64,000 bases of DNA from Bacteroidota bacterium (GTDB lineage: Bacteria; Bacteroidota; Bacteroidia; Chitinophagales; Chitinophagaceae), in NCBI GenBank assembly GCA_018267575.1, contig JAFDYF010000079.1:62001-126000 (forward strand), in the 5' to 3' direction. This document shows, one piece after another, positions 33,966 through 43,237 of the stretch. The notes beneath the pieces are model-generated. The model was not told where the DNA came from. It saw nothing but the letters and a program-made list of their open reading frames with translations, and did no database searches. Numbering within the stretch: position 1 is the stretch's first letter; every line of letters starts with the position of its first letter. The translations under genes were made by a program, and so were the position numbers.

Positions 33966-36900
33966 TTACTTCCTCTGCTCAGATCCACTGATCATCCCAA
34001 AATACCTTGCCATCCAATAAGGCAAGAGGTACACATCCCCACCGCCCAATTCAGATGCCCCCTGTCCATTTTCATCCAGCTTAAACAGGTTCCGATTGTG
34101 TTTATTCTCGGGTCTTTCATCTGGTGGCAATACTTTATCCGTATACCTTTCCAGACTATTTTCTTTTACAAATACCAAATCTTTCCTATTGCTATTTTGT
34201 ACAGACCAGGTAATCAAATCCAGCGGCATTTTTTTCAATTCCCAAATGGTTTCATCCAAATCGAAGTTGCTGGAACCGGTAATGGCGCCATAGCAAATAT
34301 TCCATAAAGCTTCTTTCTCAGGTCGCATCATTTCCCAATGATCTTTTATCGCCTCCTTATATTTGATTTTAAGCTGATTATTTAGCGCATAAGGATATAG
34401 CCCCCAATAAAGAAGAAAATACATTTCGTCATCTGAGCAATTCCAGGTTCCCGACATCAACTGGCTCCATTTATCTGTGGTAGCAGGCGCTGGGCCAATT
34501 TCACTGACCGGTCTCGCCAAATTCTCCAGATATTTATACTTGTACAAGAGTTCCAAGGCTTTCTGTTTGTATTTTTCCTTACCTGTAAAATGATAGGCAA
34601 TCTGTAAAAAAGCAATCACATTGGAAGAATACAATTTTTTATCCCCCACCATGTCCGGGAAACGGTTCACATATTCCGGCCCCCATCTGCCCCAAAGTGT
34701 TGGACGACCATCCGCATCAATCAATTCCATCCCATTGGCCAATACATAGCCAGTCAGTTCATCAATCAATTTTATCGCTCTTTGTTTTACGTTACTGTCA
34801 TCCATATATTGAGCTAGCATGGTGAGCGCAAAATATTGCCCATCTGCCTGATCAATACTTGCAGAGCCTCTCCAATCCCACTCTTTATTTGCAGAATAAC
34901 GCCAACTACTTGGCGTATGCGTATAGCCCGGATACCAATAGACACTATCCTCATCCCTGATTTCGTCTTTAAATTCCATCACGCCACTCCGCTCAATGCA
35001 GCGACCAAACAAACCTTTGATACCACTCAGCTGGAATAATCGTTCCATCGCATCCATCGATTCCAAACAGTTTTGTTTAGCCTCTTCACTGTGCGTGACC
35101 AGATAGCGAAACAATTCGGCAGAGAGATACATCGATGTCCAAATATTGTCGCTATCATGCGGCCCCATTTGGGCAGTTGCCAAATTCCCTTTTTGCATGT
35201 TTGTAAAATCGCAATAAAAGCCATAACGGATATGCCTTTGCCTAACAATAGATTCATAATACTCCGCCTTTTCTTCCATCGTCATTTGTTTATGACCGAT
35301 TTTCCCTAACCCTTTGGTGGTTAGGACCAACACCCCATCGTTTCCTGCAGCAATATCCACCACATCATTTCCAGGCAGCCACCTTTCGGAAGCATAATAA
35401 TTGAACTGTCCATCATTCTTCATTATAAATGCACCCTGCTTAGTGCCAAACCATAAGTCACCGCCCACTTCCTCGATAACGGTTATATCAATAGCCGGCA
35501 ATCGATCATGCCATTTTGCAATCGCATTTGTATAAGGGTATGCCAATTCTATATAACCGTGGTGGGTACCAATCAATATGCGATTGGATAAAATTTTGAA
35601 GCAGGTAAACCCATCATCCGAAAACACATTTTGCAATTGTTTTGTGTCTGGCGAAAAAGAATACAGTTTATTTTTTGAAAGCAGCCAAAACAAGTTTTTG
35701 TCTTCTTCATATTGGATATGCGTAATAACGGTGGGTGCATCCATCGACCATACCACTTTTCCATTTCGGATAAATTTGATGCCAGTTCCATCGGAAATCA
35801 TAAAATCAAAATCCTGTCCTCCTGCTAACATACTGACGGCAGGCATGCCATGCTCCACATAGAGTTTTCCCGCCCAGGCATTGCTCTGTAAAACTTTATC
35901 ATCGGCAAAAACCAATTCATTTTTATAAAGACAGATGGCTGAAATTTTTTTATCACTGATAGACCTATAACTGGCATCCTGCACAAGGGTGCCGGGCTCC
36001 AACAATTGACCTGCCCTGGGTTTGAATAAAACACTATTGGCTAGTATCCTAATATTCTGGTTTCGATCTGATATAATTTTAATTGGCTTTCCCAAACCAT
36101 CTGCAAAAACATTCTTGATGCTGTAGACCTGGGCATAAGCTTGATCTCTGTAATGAACTGCCAATACAGTTGGTTGCTGTGTTCTAAAATCAATAGCTGG
36201 TTTTTCAGTATTTTTTTTATCCGCCGGTTCACTGATGATTTTTAGATAGCGCCCCATCCAATAAGGCAATAGCCATATATCTCCAGCGCTATATTCTGAA
36301 CCTCCATGCTCATCCCCATCGTCCAGATCAAAACGGTTGCCATTATGCCTGCTGATAGGCAATTCATCAGGGGGCAACACTTCTTTTATCGTTTGTCTGC
36401 GGAAATTTTGGGGGATAAACTCTATATCTTTTCTTGTACTATTTATCACTCTCCAATCAATCAAATCCATGGGATATTTTTGAAGATACCATACGGCATC
36501 GCTCAAATCAAAATCTTTAACACCCGTGATGGCTGTAAAAATATCCCAAGCTCCTTCCTTTTCAGGACGCTCGATTTCCCAATGATCCAGGATTGCCGCC
36601 TTGAATTTTTCTTTGAGCGTATCATTTAACGCATATCTATATAAGCCCCAGTAACCCAAAAAATACATCTCATCATCGGAGTGGTTCCAGCTACTGGAAA
36701 GATCCTTTGCCAAATGGCTCGCATCACCTGGAGCATACCCAATCTCTTTCATTGGGCGCATCAGGTTTTCCAGATAACCATATTTGTTCAGCAGTTCCAG
36801 CGCTTTTTCTTTAAAAATTTCTTTGCCTGTAAAATGATAGGCCGTCTGCAACATCGAAGTGATGTTGGATGAGGTGATCTTTCGGTCCCCCACATTTTTG

Positions 36901-38510
36901 GGCATGGCATTCACATATTCTGGGTTCCACCTGCCCCAAGTGGTGGGTTTACCATTCCAATCGATCATATACATTTCATGCTCCACGATATGGGTCATCA
37001 ATGCATCCATCAATTGAATCGCTTTGTTTTTGATATCCGGTACATCAATCAATTCTGCAATCACCCCAAAAACAAACATATGGCCAATCGCCTCATCACT
37101 ACTGGTTGTAGATTTCCAGTCCCATACAGTATCCTCCGAATGTCGCCAAACAGAAAAGGGAGATACCATACTGGCATTGCCAGGATACTCTGCTTTTATT
37201 TCAGGGTTATTGGAATGCGCATCGGAGATTTCATATCCCCTTCTCTCAAAAGAACGGGCCGGAAAACCCTTGAGATGGGTTACGGTGTATAAACGCTCCA
37301 TGGCATCCAGCGATTCCCTGCAATTCTCCAATGCCTCTGGCGATTTGGTGGCGGCATATCGAAACACTTCAGCACCCAAATACATGGAAGTCCATAACCC
37401 ATCATTATCCGAATCCACTAAGGAACCTGTTGAAACATCCCCATTCTTCATTCCAGTGATCGTAGCATTAAAACCTAAACGGATATGCCTCGAACGCACC
37501 TGCTGTTCATAATACATGGCTTTTTCATGCAAGCTCATCTCTTCAAAATGGATGACTCCCAAGCCAAGGTCAGTAAGAATCAGAATACGATTCTTTTTTC
37601 CTGCTGCGATATCAGTAATCTTATTTGAAGGCAGCCAGCGCTTGGAAGCATAATATTTATATTTCCCGTCGGGCTGCAACATAAATGCACCGTTGGTAGA
37701 GCCAAACCAAATTTTATTATCGATCTCCTTTACCACCGTAAGGTCGTTGCAAGGGAGTTTGTTTTTTATTTCCCCGAGCATGGCACCGGTGCTAGGGTTT
37801 ATAGTAAAATATCCATTATGGGTACCAATAACCAGTTCTTTATTATCATTAGCTAGAGAAAAACAAGTAAAGCCACTACCCTTATATCTCCGACGGAGTG
37901 TATGGCTTTTAACATCAAAAAAAGAAACCCCATGCTCGCTCAGCAACCAGAAGCCGTTTCTTTTTTGATCGAAAACCATTGCTACCAATGGAGCATCCAA
38001 AGTTAGACTGACCAAGGTTTTGGAATCCTTCACATAATGGGTGGTTTTATCATCAGCAACCAAAAATGCAAAATCATCCCCTGCACAAAATTGGGTAGCA
38101 GCAGGAAGTGAATGGGTAGAATATAATTTGCCAGCCCAAGCATTGCTCAGTATGGCCTGCCCATCCAAGTACACAAACTGATTTTGATACAGGTCCAAAT
38201 CGCTGATTTTTTTATCCAACATGGGTCGATAGGACAGATCCATGACCAATTCACCGGGGTAAAGGAATTGACCGTCTGTATTCTTCAAAATACCTTTTGA
38301 GGACAGTACTTGCACATTCCCATTGCGGTCGCAACCCACTTTTTTAAGTGTTATTTTTTCAGGAAAACTTTTGCTGTTCAAAACATATTTAATACTATAA
38401 TCCTGCACATAAGGATGATCCATATGCATGGGTTGATCCTGTGCGTCCGCACCAGAAATCCTTATAAAAAAACTGAGCATCAACAAAAAACAAAAACGAG
38501 GTCTCATCAT
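33966..38510 (-). CDS. Giant tandem-duplicated beta-propeller / alpha-helical-barrel exported protein
   Basis: A 1514-residue exported protein (signal peptide about residues 1-24) composed of two homologous halves, about 25-770 and 775-1510. Each half has a beta-propeller of the two-component-regulator-propeller kind (IGTHNGYF, IWFGSTNGAF, ASKRWLPSNKITDIAAG) followed by about 400 residues rich in paired helices (WTSMYLGAEVFRY, SLDAMERLY, ALELLNKYGYLENL) resembling (alpha/alpha)6 barrels of six-hairpin glycosidases or lyases. Each half ends in a common motif: LPPDE, HNRN/HNGN, then LLPYWMARY/LLPYWMGRY. Candidate acidic residues are SSDE (half 1) and SDDEMYF (both halves). The halves are clearly diverged, so this is an old duplication. 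I do not recognise a named family; glycan cleavage is inference. Confidence 0.7.
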   Translation of the reverse strand: MMRPRFCFLLMLSFFIRISGADAQDQPMHMDHPYVQDYSIKYVLNSKSFPEKITLKKVGCDRNGNVQVLSSKGILKNTDGQFLYPGELVMDLSYRPMLDKKISDLDLYQNQFVYLDGQAILSNAWAGKLYSTHSLPAATQFCAGDDFAFLVADDKTTHYVKDSKTLVSLTLDAPLVAMVFDQKRNGFWLLSEHGVSFFDVKSHTLRRRYKGSGFTCFSLANDNKELVIGTHNGYFTINPSTGAMLGEIKNKLPCNDLTVVKEIDNKIWFGSTNGAFMLQPDGKYKYYASKRWLPSNKITDIAAGKKNRILILTDLGLGVIHFEEMSLHEKAMYYEQQVRSRHIRLGFNATITGMKNGDVSTGSLVDSDNDGLWTSMYLGAEVFRYAATKSPEALENCRESLDAMERLYTVTHLKGFPARSFERRGYEISDAHSNNPEIKAEYPGNASMVSPFSVWRHSEDTVWDWKSTTSSDEAIGHMFVFGVIAELIDVPDIKNKAIQLMDALMTHIVEHEMYMIDWNGKPTTWGRWNPEYVNAMPKNVGDRKITSSNITSMLQTAYHFTGKEIFKEKALELLNKYGYLENLMRPMKEIGYAPGDASHLAKDLSSSWNHSDDEMYFLGYWGLYRYALNDTLKEKFKAAILDHWEIERPEKEGAWDIFTAITGVKDFDLSDAVWYLQKYPMDLIDWRVINSTRKDIEFIPQNFRRQTIKEVLPPDELPISRHNGNRFDLDDGDEHGGSEYSAGDIWLLPYWMGRYLKIISEPADKKNTEKPAIDFRTQQPTVLAVHYRDQAYAQVYSIKNVFADGLGKPIKIISDRNQNIRILANSVLFKPRAGQLLEPGTLVQDASYRSISDKKISAICLYKNELVFADDKVLQSNAWAGKLYVEHGMPAVSMLAGGQDFDFMISDGTGIKFIRNGKVVWSMDAPTVITHIQYEEDKNLFWLLSKNKLYSFSPDTKQLQNVFSDDGFTCFKILSNRILIGTHHGYIELAYPYTNAIAKWHDRLPAIDITVIEEVGGDLWFGTKQGAFIMKNDGQFNYYASERWLPGNDVVDIAAGNDGVLVLTTKGLGKIGHKQMTMEEKAEYYESIVRQRHIRYGFYCDFTNMQKGNLATAQMGPHDSDNIWTSMYLSAELFRYLVTHSEEAKQNCLESMDAMERLFQLSGIKGLFGRCIERSGVMEFKDEIRDEDSVYWYPGYTHTPSSWRYSANKEWDWRGSASIDQADGQYFALTMLAQYMDDSNVKQRAIKLIDELTGYVLANGMELIDADGRPTLWGRWGPEYVNRFPDMVGDKKLYSSNVIAFLQIAYHFTGKEKYKQKALELLYKYKYLENLARPVSEIGPAPATTDKWSQLMSGTWNCSDDEMYFLLYWGLYPYALNNQLKIKYKEAIKDHWEMMRPEKEALWNICYGAITGSSNFDLDETIWELKKMPLDLITWSVQNSNRKDLVFVKENSLERYTDKVLPPDERPENKHNRNLFKLDENGQGASELGGGDVYLLPYWMARYFGMISGSEQRK

Positions 38511-38567
38511 AATCAGGAGTTTTAAAAAATATTTATCAAATCCCCATAGGTCTATGAGGCATTATCA

Positions 38568-40805
38568 TCAATCGATCATTTTTAAATACCGACCCATCCA
38601 ATAAGGCAATAACCAGAACACAGGTTCTCTTTCTATATGTGAATCGCCACCCTTAGCGTCCCAGGGATTACGGTCCCATCGCACTGTATTTCGAATACTG
38701 GCTGGCGGCAACTGATCAACCTGCACTGATTCGAGCATGGGCACATGCACCAATCTGATATCCTCCCGCTTTCTATGGTCAATGGGCCAGTCAACCAGAT
38801 CGAGTGGGGTATCTATCAAAAAATCACGGGCATCTTCCATACCCATTTTTTTATTTCTGGCATAGGAATAAAAGAAATTGATCAGTGGACTTTTATCATT
38901 TTTTCGGGCTTCCATCCAACGATCGATATGCTTTTGATAAAAAGCCAGCAGTTTGGGGTCTTTTTCACAATGCAATAAAATCGGGTAGATATAGGCCTGC
39001 AGCACCACATCGAAATAGATGAACCATGCAGGGTTCTGATCGAACAAGGCGGCCATGTTTTCGAGATAATGCTCCTGCTGAATCAGGCGCAAATAGGCTT
39101 GCTGATATTTTTCATTGTTGGTGAGATAGTACGCCAGTTTCAAAAAAGCTAATAGCTCCATGGAGTTCTGACATCTATCGGGTAACCATTCCGGATTGTG
39201 GTTCAATAATTCAGGCGACCATACCGACCAACGGGTATGGGTACCGTCTACATCGACCATGGTAAAATCATGGGCAATCAGATGATCGACCAATGATCCA
39301 ACATGTTGCGCGATGCGCTTTTTTTCATTTTCGTCGGCAGCCAGTTCATAATAAAAAAAATAGGCCATCATATGCCCGCACCATTCATCGCTGCTGGCAT
39401 CGCCCTTCCAAAACCATTTGCCGTCGGCGGATTTATGCCAACGGGTTGTTACTGGTTTAAACCGTGGTTCTTTGACCAGTTCCTCCGCTTTTTCTCTTTC
39501 TGTATATGCTCGGTTAGGGTCATGTACTTTGTCTGCCCATTCAACAGGCACCATACTGCGAGCAAAATATCCATCGCCGTTGGTAATATCTTTTAGCTCT
39601 TTTAAAAAATCAAAAGCCTTTCTCGCTTTATCTTTTGCATCTGTCGAATGGGTGACCGCATACCTGAAGGATTCCATAGCTAGATAGTTGCCCGTATATT
39701 CACCATCGTTATCATCATCTTGCGGCTCCCATCTCGTAGTATCCCCAGCTATTGGCAAATAGCACTGCCCTGAAATCCAAGGCGCACGGATATGACGCCT
39801 AATCTGTATGCTATAAAAATATTTTTCTTTTTCGTCAAGGGTCATCCATTTCCGTTTAATGGCACTCACTCCCTTCGCGGTGGCCACCCATGCATTGCCG
39901 GATCGATCAAAAGCAATATCATTTACCTGATCATCCAAAAGCCAACGACGACTAAATAAAAGCGAATGACTTCCATCGGCATAAAACCTGACAAGCCCAA
40001 TATCCGAACCCACCCACATGGTTCCATCCGCATCTGAGTTTACACAACTTAAATAGACTGATGAGCAACCTTCAGCAGTTCCTATTGAACGTTTCCGCTT
40101 TTCATGACTAATAACAGAAATACCTCCCATGCCCGCAGCCCACAGATTGCCTCCTTGGTCAAAGGCAAGTCCTTTTACAAAAGCACTCTGCAACATACTC
40201 GTATCATGAAAGAGGGTGGTTCCTTTCCCATTCGAAAAGTAAAGCCCTACATCCGTGGCTATCCATAAACCTTCTTGTTGATCGGAGATCGCACGGCGCA
40301 CAGAGCCTGCAATCGGATAATTTTTTTTCAAAAATCCATTCCCCGAACTCAACCATACTCCCTTTGGTCCCAACGCATAGATGCCTTCTTTAGCTACACA
40401 AAGAACCGATATTGGACCGCTCGTGCCCAACACCTGTTTTAAACTTTCATTTTGATATTGAAAAACACCTTTCCAATTGCCAATCCAAAGAGTGCCCAAA
40501 CTGTCAACGGCTACCACATAGGCAGGACCTTTGTCAGATGCTTGAAATGAAATGGCCGACCAATTGGATGAGCCTTCCCTTTTTTTGAAAACACCGGAAG
40601 CAGTAGCGATATAAACATTGGATAATCCATCTACGGCAATGCTCCGAATATTATTATCGCCCATTCCTTCTCCCAATGGATAAGGATCATGATATTCCTG
40701 TACAAAGCCTTTTTCTTTTTGCTGGGCAGGTTGCAAGGAAAAGCTTTGACCAAAAACAGCATTGAAAAAAAATAATCCAAGAAAGAAAAAAACAAATCTT
40801 ATCAT
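38568..40805 (-). CDS. Single-copy beta-propeller / alpha-helical-barrel exported protein
   Basis: A 745-residue paralogue of each half of the neighbouring 1514-residue protein. A signal peptide (MIRFVFFFLGLFFFNAVFGQ) precedes a regulator-type propeller (about residues 40-315; GLSNVYIATASGVF, GTLWIGNWKGVF, GTMWVGSDIGLV, RSGNAWVATAKGVS), then a helical domain with YLAMESFRYAVTHS, ASSDEWCGHMMAYF and a WSVWSPELLNH segment, and the ending LLPYWMGRYLKMID. It starts 312 bases after the GH20 gene and is 57 bases before its giant paralogue, with which it is probably co-transcribed. The function is unknown. Confidence 0.7.
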   Translation of the reverse strand: MIRFVFFFLGLFFFNAVFGQSFSLQPAQQKEKGFVQEYHDPYPLGEGMGDNNIRSIAVDGLSNVYIATASGVFKKREGSSNWSAISFQASDKGPAYVVAVDSLGTLWIGNWKGVFQYQNESLKQVLGTSGPISVLCVAKEGIYALGPKGVWLSSGNGFLKKNYPIAGSVRRAISDQQEGLWIATDVGLYFSNGKGTTLFHDTSMLQSAFVKGLAFDQGGNLWAAGMGGISVISHEKRKRSIGTAEGCSSVYLSCVNSDADGTMWVGSDIGLVRFYADGSHSLLFSRRWLLDDQVNDIAFDRSGNAWVATAKGVSAIKRKWMTLDEKEKYFYSIQIRRHIRAPWISGQCYLPIAGDTTRWEPQDDDNDGEYTGNYLAMESFRYAVTHSTDAKDKARKAFDFLKELKDITNGDGYFARSMVPVEWADKVHDPNRAYTEREKAEELVKEPRFKPVTTRWHKSADGKWFWKGDASSDEWCGHMMAYFFYYELAADENEKKRIAQHVGSLVDHLIAHDFTMVDVDGTHTRWSVWSPELLNHNPEWLPDRCQNSMELLAFLKLAYYLTNNEKYQQAYLRLIQQEHYLENMAALFDQNPAWFIYFDVVLQAYIYPILLHCEKDPKLLAFYQKHIDRWMEARKNDKSPLINFFYSYARNKKMGMEDARDFLIDTPLDLVDWPIDHRKREDIRLVHVPMLESVQVDQLPPASIRNTVRWDRNPWDAKGGDSHIEREPVFWLLPYWMGRYLKMID

Positions 40806-41117
40806 TTTTATAATTTGAAAGACTCAGCTAAATATCATCTACAGATTTCTAAAATCATATCAAACCACATAACTCTCATGATCCATGAAGTCTGGATGAA
40901 TAGATAATGAATTTAAACAGGTGCTTATGACAATGGCGGCCATTTTCTCAGAGGAAGGGATATTTTTAGCGGCTTCACAAGATTTACCCAAAAATCAAGT
41001 TTCAAATTTTGAGGCCGCCATTACTGACGGCCTCTGTCTACTAAGCGACACTCATAACTATATACTAACTACTAAAACCAAAGACCTTTTAAAAAGCTAG
41101 CATCATTCTTAAATCTA
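40806..41117. other. Intergenic gap with hairpin between GH20 and propeller genes
   Basis: About 310 bases without a gene. It contains the 7-bp stem GAGGCCG / CGGCCTC (annotated as a terminator) and probably the promoter of the downstream genes, although no clear pair of elements is seen. Confidence 0.45.
41011..41034 (-). terminator. Candidate terminator of the susC-susD-GH20 unit
   Basis: A perfect 7-bp GC-rich stem (GAGGCCG / CGGCCTC) with a 10-base loop, about 85 bases after the GH20 stop in minus-strand order. It is followed by AAAATTTG, so it lacks a clean T tract. Confidence 0.35.
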
Positions 41118-43160
41118 TTAATATGTTTCAGCCGCCTTTTCAATAAGCCTTTGCACGGCATCCACTACCTGCAATTCACATCTCCCACCCTGCTTCCTCG
41201 CCTGTTTGATTATATCCATTTTTTCCTGTAACCAATCCTTACCCAGGTTGTGATGTTCCTGTATATACTGCATGGCTTGCATACCCGCATCAGCCAGCTT
41301 GGATAGGTTTTGGGATAAAGAAGCAGCTTCCTGCAGCACAGGTGATTTTTTTACCAATTGTTGAAATGGTAAATCATTTTCTTTCCAAAGGGTTAATTTT
41401 TCATTGATGGTTTTTTCAAGTTCAGGACTTGGATTGATCAAAAACGAGTCCACTTGCTTATTGAATATCCTGGGCACAGGCTGGTCTGGCGATGCCACAT
41501 CAGCCAATTTGGTAAAGGGCGAAAAAACAGTGTACATGGTATCGCCCTCATTACGTTCATATATTTTCAAAGGTTCAATCACACTGACCAAAACTTCGAG
41601 TGGTTTGATATCATAACCTTTTACCAATTGCCGCATCAAAGGATATTTATAAGAAATATGCCGAAGACCCAGTGCTTCTAGTCGCAGGCTCTCAATATCC
41701 AGTCTGTGATACATATCATCGGTATCCCTTACAGTTTGCGGGGACCAAAGTCTTTCCGCAATGGCAGCCGTGCGTGGCCAAATCCGTGAATCCACTGTAA
41801 CCGGGGTTACCATTTCGCTCCACATGGTTGCCTCCCCTCCCAATACGAGTTTTGTTTCCGCTGCTGTCAGTTTCACCGAATCAGGAATCGGATCGTTTTG
41901 GTAATGGTAGGATGCAGGTTGTATCAAGTCGATATAATAACCATAGGAAAGAATGGATGGATGCCCTTTTTTGATTGATCCATAAAAACTTTCGTTGCCA
42001 CGCCAGGATTCGATCACCACTTCCTTGGGAAGCCCAGGATGGAATATCTCATCCCAGCCTACCATTGTCTTCCCACATTTTTTTATGATTGGCAATAATC
42101 GTTGATTAAAATAGGTCTGCAGGTCAGCGGTCGATTTCATTCCATGAGCTTTCATAAAAGCTTGGATATGGGGATTGCTTGACCAATCCTTCCCGGTATT
42201 CTCATCCCCACCGATGTGGAAATAAGCATCGGGAAAAAGAGACGACATTTCCAGAAAAAGTTTCTCCAAAAAAGGATAGAGCTTTTCGTTGGTTGGGTCC
42301 ATCACCGGATCAAAAACACCAAAATACCGCTGCAGTTTATAATCTCTTTTTACACTTGCAAACTCGGGATAGGCAGTAAGGATGGCCGTTGTATGGGCAG
42401 GCACCACAAATTCGGGCACTACCCGAATACCGCGCTGCCCTGCATAATGCACGATATCACGAATTTCTTCCTGCGTATAATAAATGCCATCCGATGCTAC
42501 TTGTTGAAGTCTGGGAAAAACTTTTGACTCCACCCGAAAACCTTGGTCGTTGCAAAGATGGAGGTGCAGTACGTTCATCTTTACCGCAGCCATTCCATCC
42601 AATGTTCTTTTAACTACATCCACGGGCATAAAATGCAAAGCCACATCCAACAAGAGACCGCGCCAAGCAAACCTTGGCTGGTCGTGAATAATCACGCCGG
42701 GAAAATAATAACCTTGAGCATCAGCACTCAATAGCTGTAATAAAGTCTCCAATGCACGAATTGCCCCGATGTCAGTAATGGCATCAATGACGACCTGATT
42801 TGCTTTTGTTTCGAGGGTATAGCTCTCATCTTCACCTAGCTCCAGCTTCCCGGGGCGTTTAACCATAATAAGCAATGCAGAGGAAACATTGTTATCTTTT
42901 GGGGTAACAAACCCTTGTTTGTCTAGAAAAATACCAGTGGCATTACTCAACCTTCTCAAAAATCGACTGGCCTCTGGATAAATGCGAGAATTTGGATTAC
43001 CAATCACTGAAACCTTAAAATTCATATCAATGACCAATTTATGGTCATTGATATGAATTTCTTTAGGTATCGGCATCAGGTTAAACCCCGTGTTTACCTG
43101 TGCTCTTAATAGCAGGCTCAAAAAAGCCGATATAATTACAAGTTCTATTTTTTTTAACAT
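41118..43160 (-). CDS. GH20 beta-N-acetylhexosaminidase
   Basis: A 680-residue exported enzyme that removes terminal beta-linked GlcNAc or GalNAc by substrate-assisted catalysis. After a signal peptide comes a GH20b domain (about residues 25-150), then the TIM barrel starting at FAWRGLLLDVALHF. The catalytic pair is in HIGGDEN (about 320-321). A helical C-terminal extension follows from about residue 530. It lies 77 bases after susD, the classic place for a PUL enzyme, and points to an aminosugar-containing glycan such as chitooligosaccharide, host glycan or peptidoglycan. Confidence 0.95.
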   Translation of the reverse strand: MLKKIELVIISAFLSLLLRAQVNTGFNLMPIPKEIHINDHKLVIDMNFKVSVIGNPNSRIYPEASRFLRRLSNATGIFLDKQGFVTPKDNNVSSALLIMVKRPGKLELGEDESYTLETKANQVVIDAITDIGAIRALETLLQLLSADAQGYYFPGVIIHDQPRFAWRGLLLDVALHFMPVDVVKRTLDGMAAVKMNVLHLHLCNDQGFRVESKVFPRLQQVASDGIYYTQEEIRDIVHYAGQRGIRVVPEFVVPAHTTAILTAYPEFASVKRDYKLQRYFGVFDPVMDPTNEKLYPFLEKLFLEMSSLFPDAYFHIGGDENTGKDWSSNPHIQAFMKAHGMKSTADLQTYFNQRLLPIIKKCGKTMVGWDEIFHPGLPKEVVIESWRGNESFYGSIKKGHPSILSYGYYIDLIQPASYHYQNDPIPDSVKLTAAETKLVLGGEATMWSEMVTPVTVDSRIWPRTAAIAERLWSPQTVRDTDDMYHRLDIESLRLEALGLRHISYKYPLMRQLVKGYDIKPLEVLVSVIEPLKIYERNEGDTMYTVFSPFTKLADVASPDQPVPRIFNKQVDSFLINPSPELEKTINEKLTLWKENDLPFQQLVKKSPVLQEAASLSQNLSKLADAGMQAMQYIQEHHNLGKDWLQEKMDIIKQARKQGGRCELQVVDAVQRLIEKAAETY

Positions 43161-43237
43161 TCCTATTTTCTATTGCAATGTCAATTTAGCCACTCTTTTG
43201 AAAACATAAAACTACATGACATTACAGATCCATCTTT

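Noticed and set aside
33966..38510. Assembly artefact producing an artificial duplication
   Set aside because: The two halves are diverged throughout, with different residues at many positions and no long identical stretch, and a third diverged copy lies next door; a mis-assembly would give near-identical copies.
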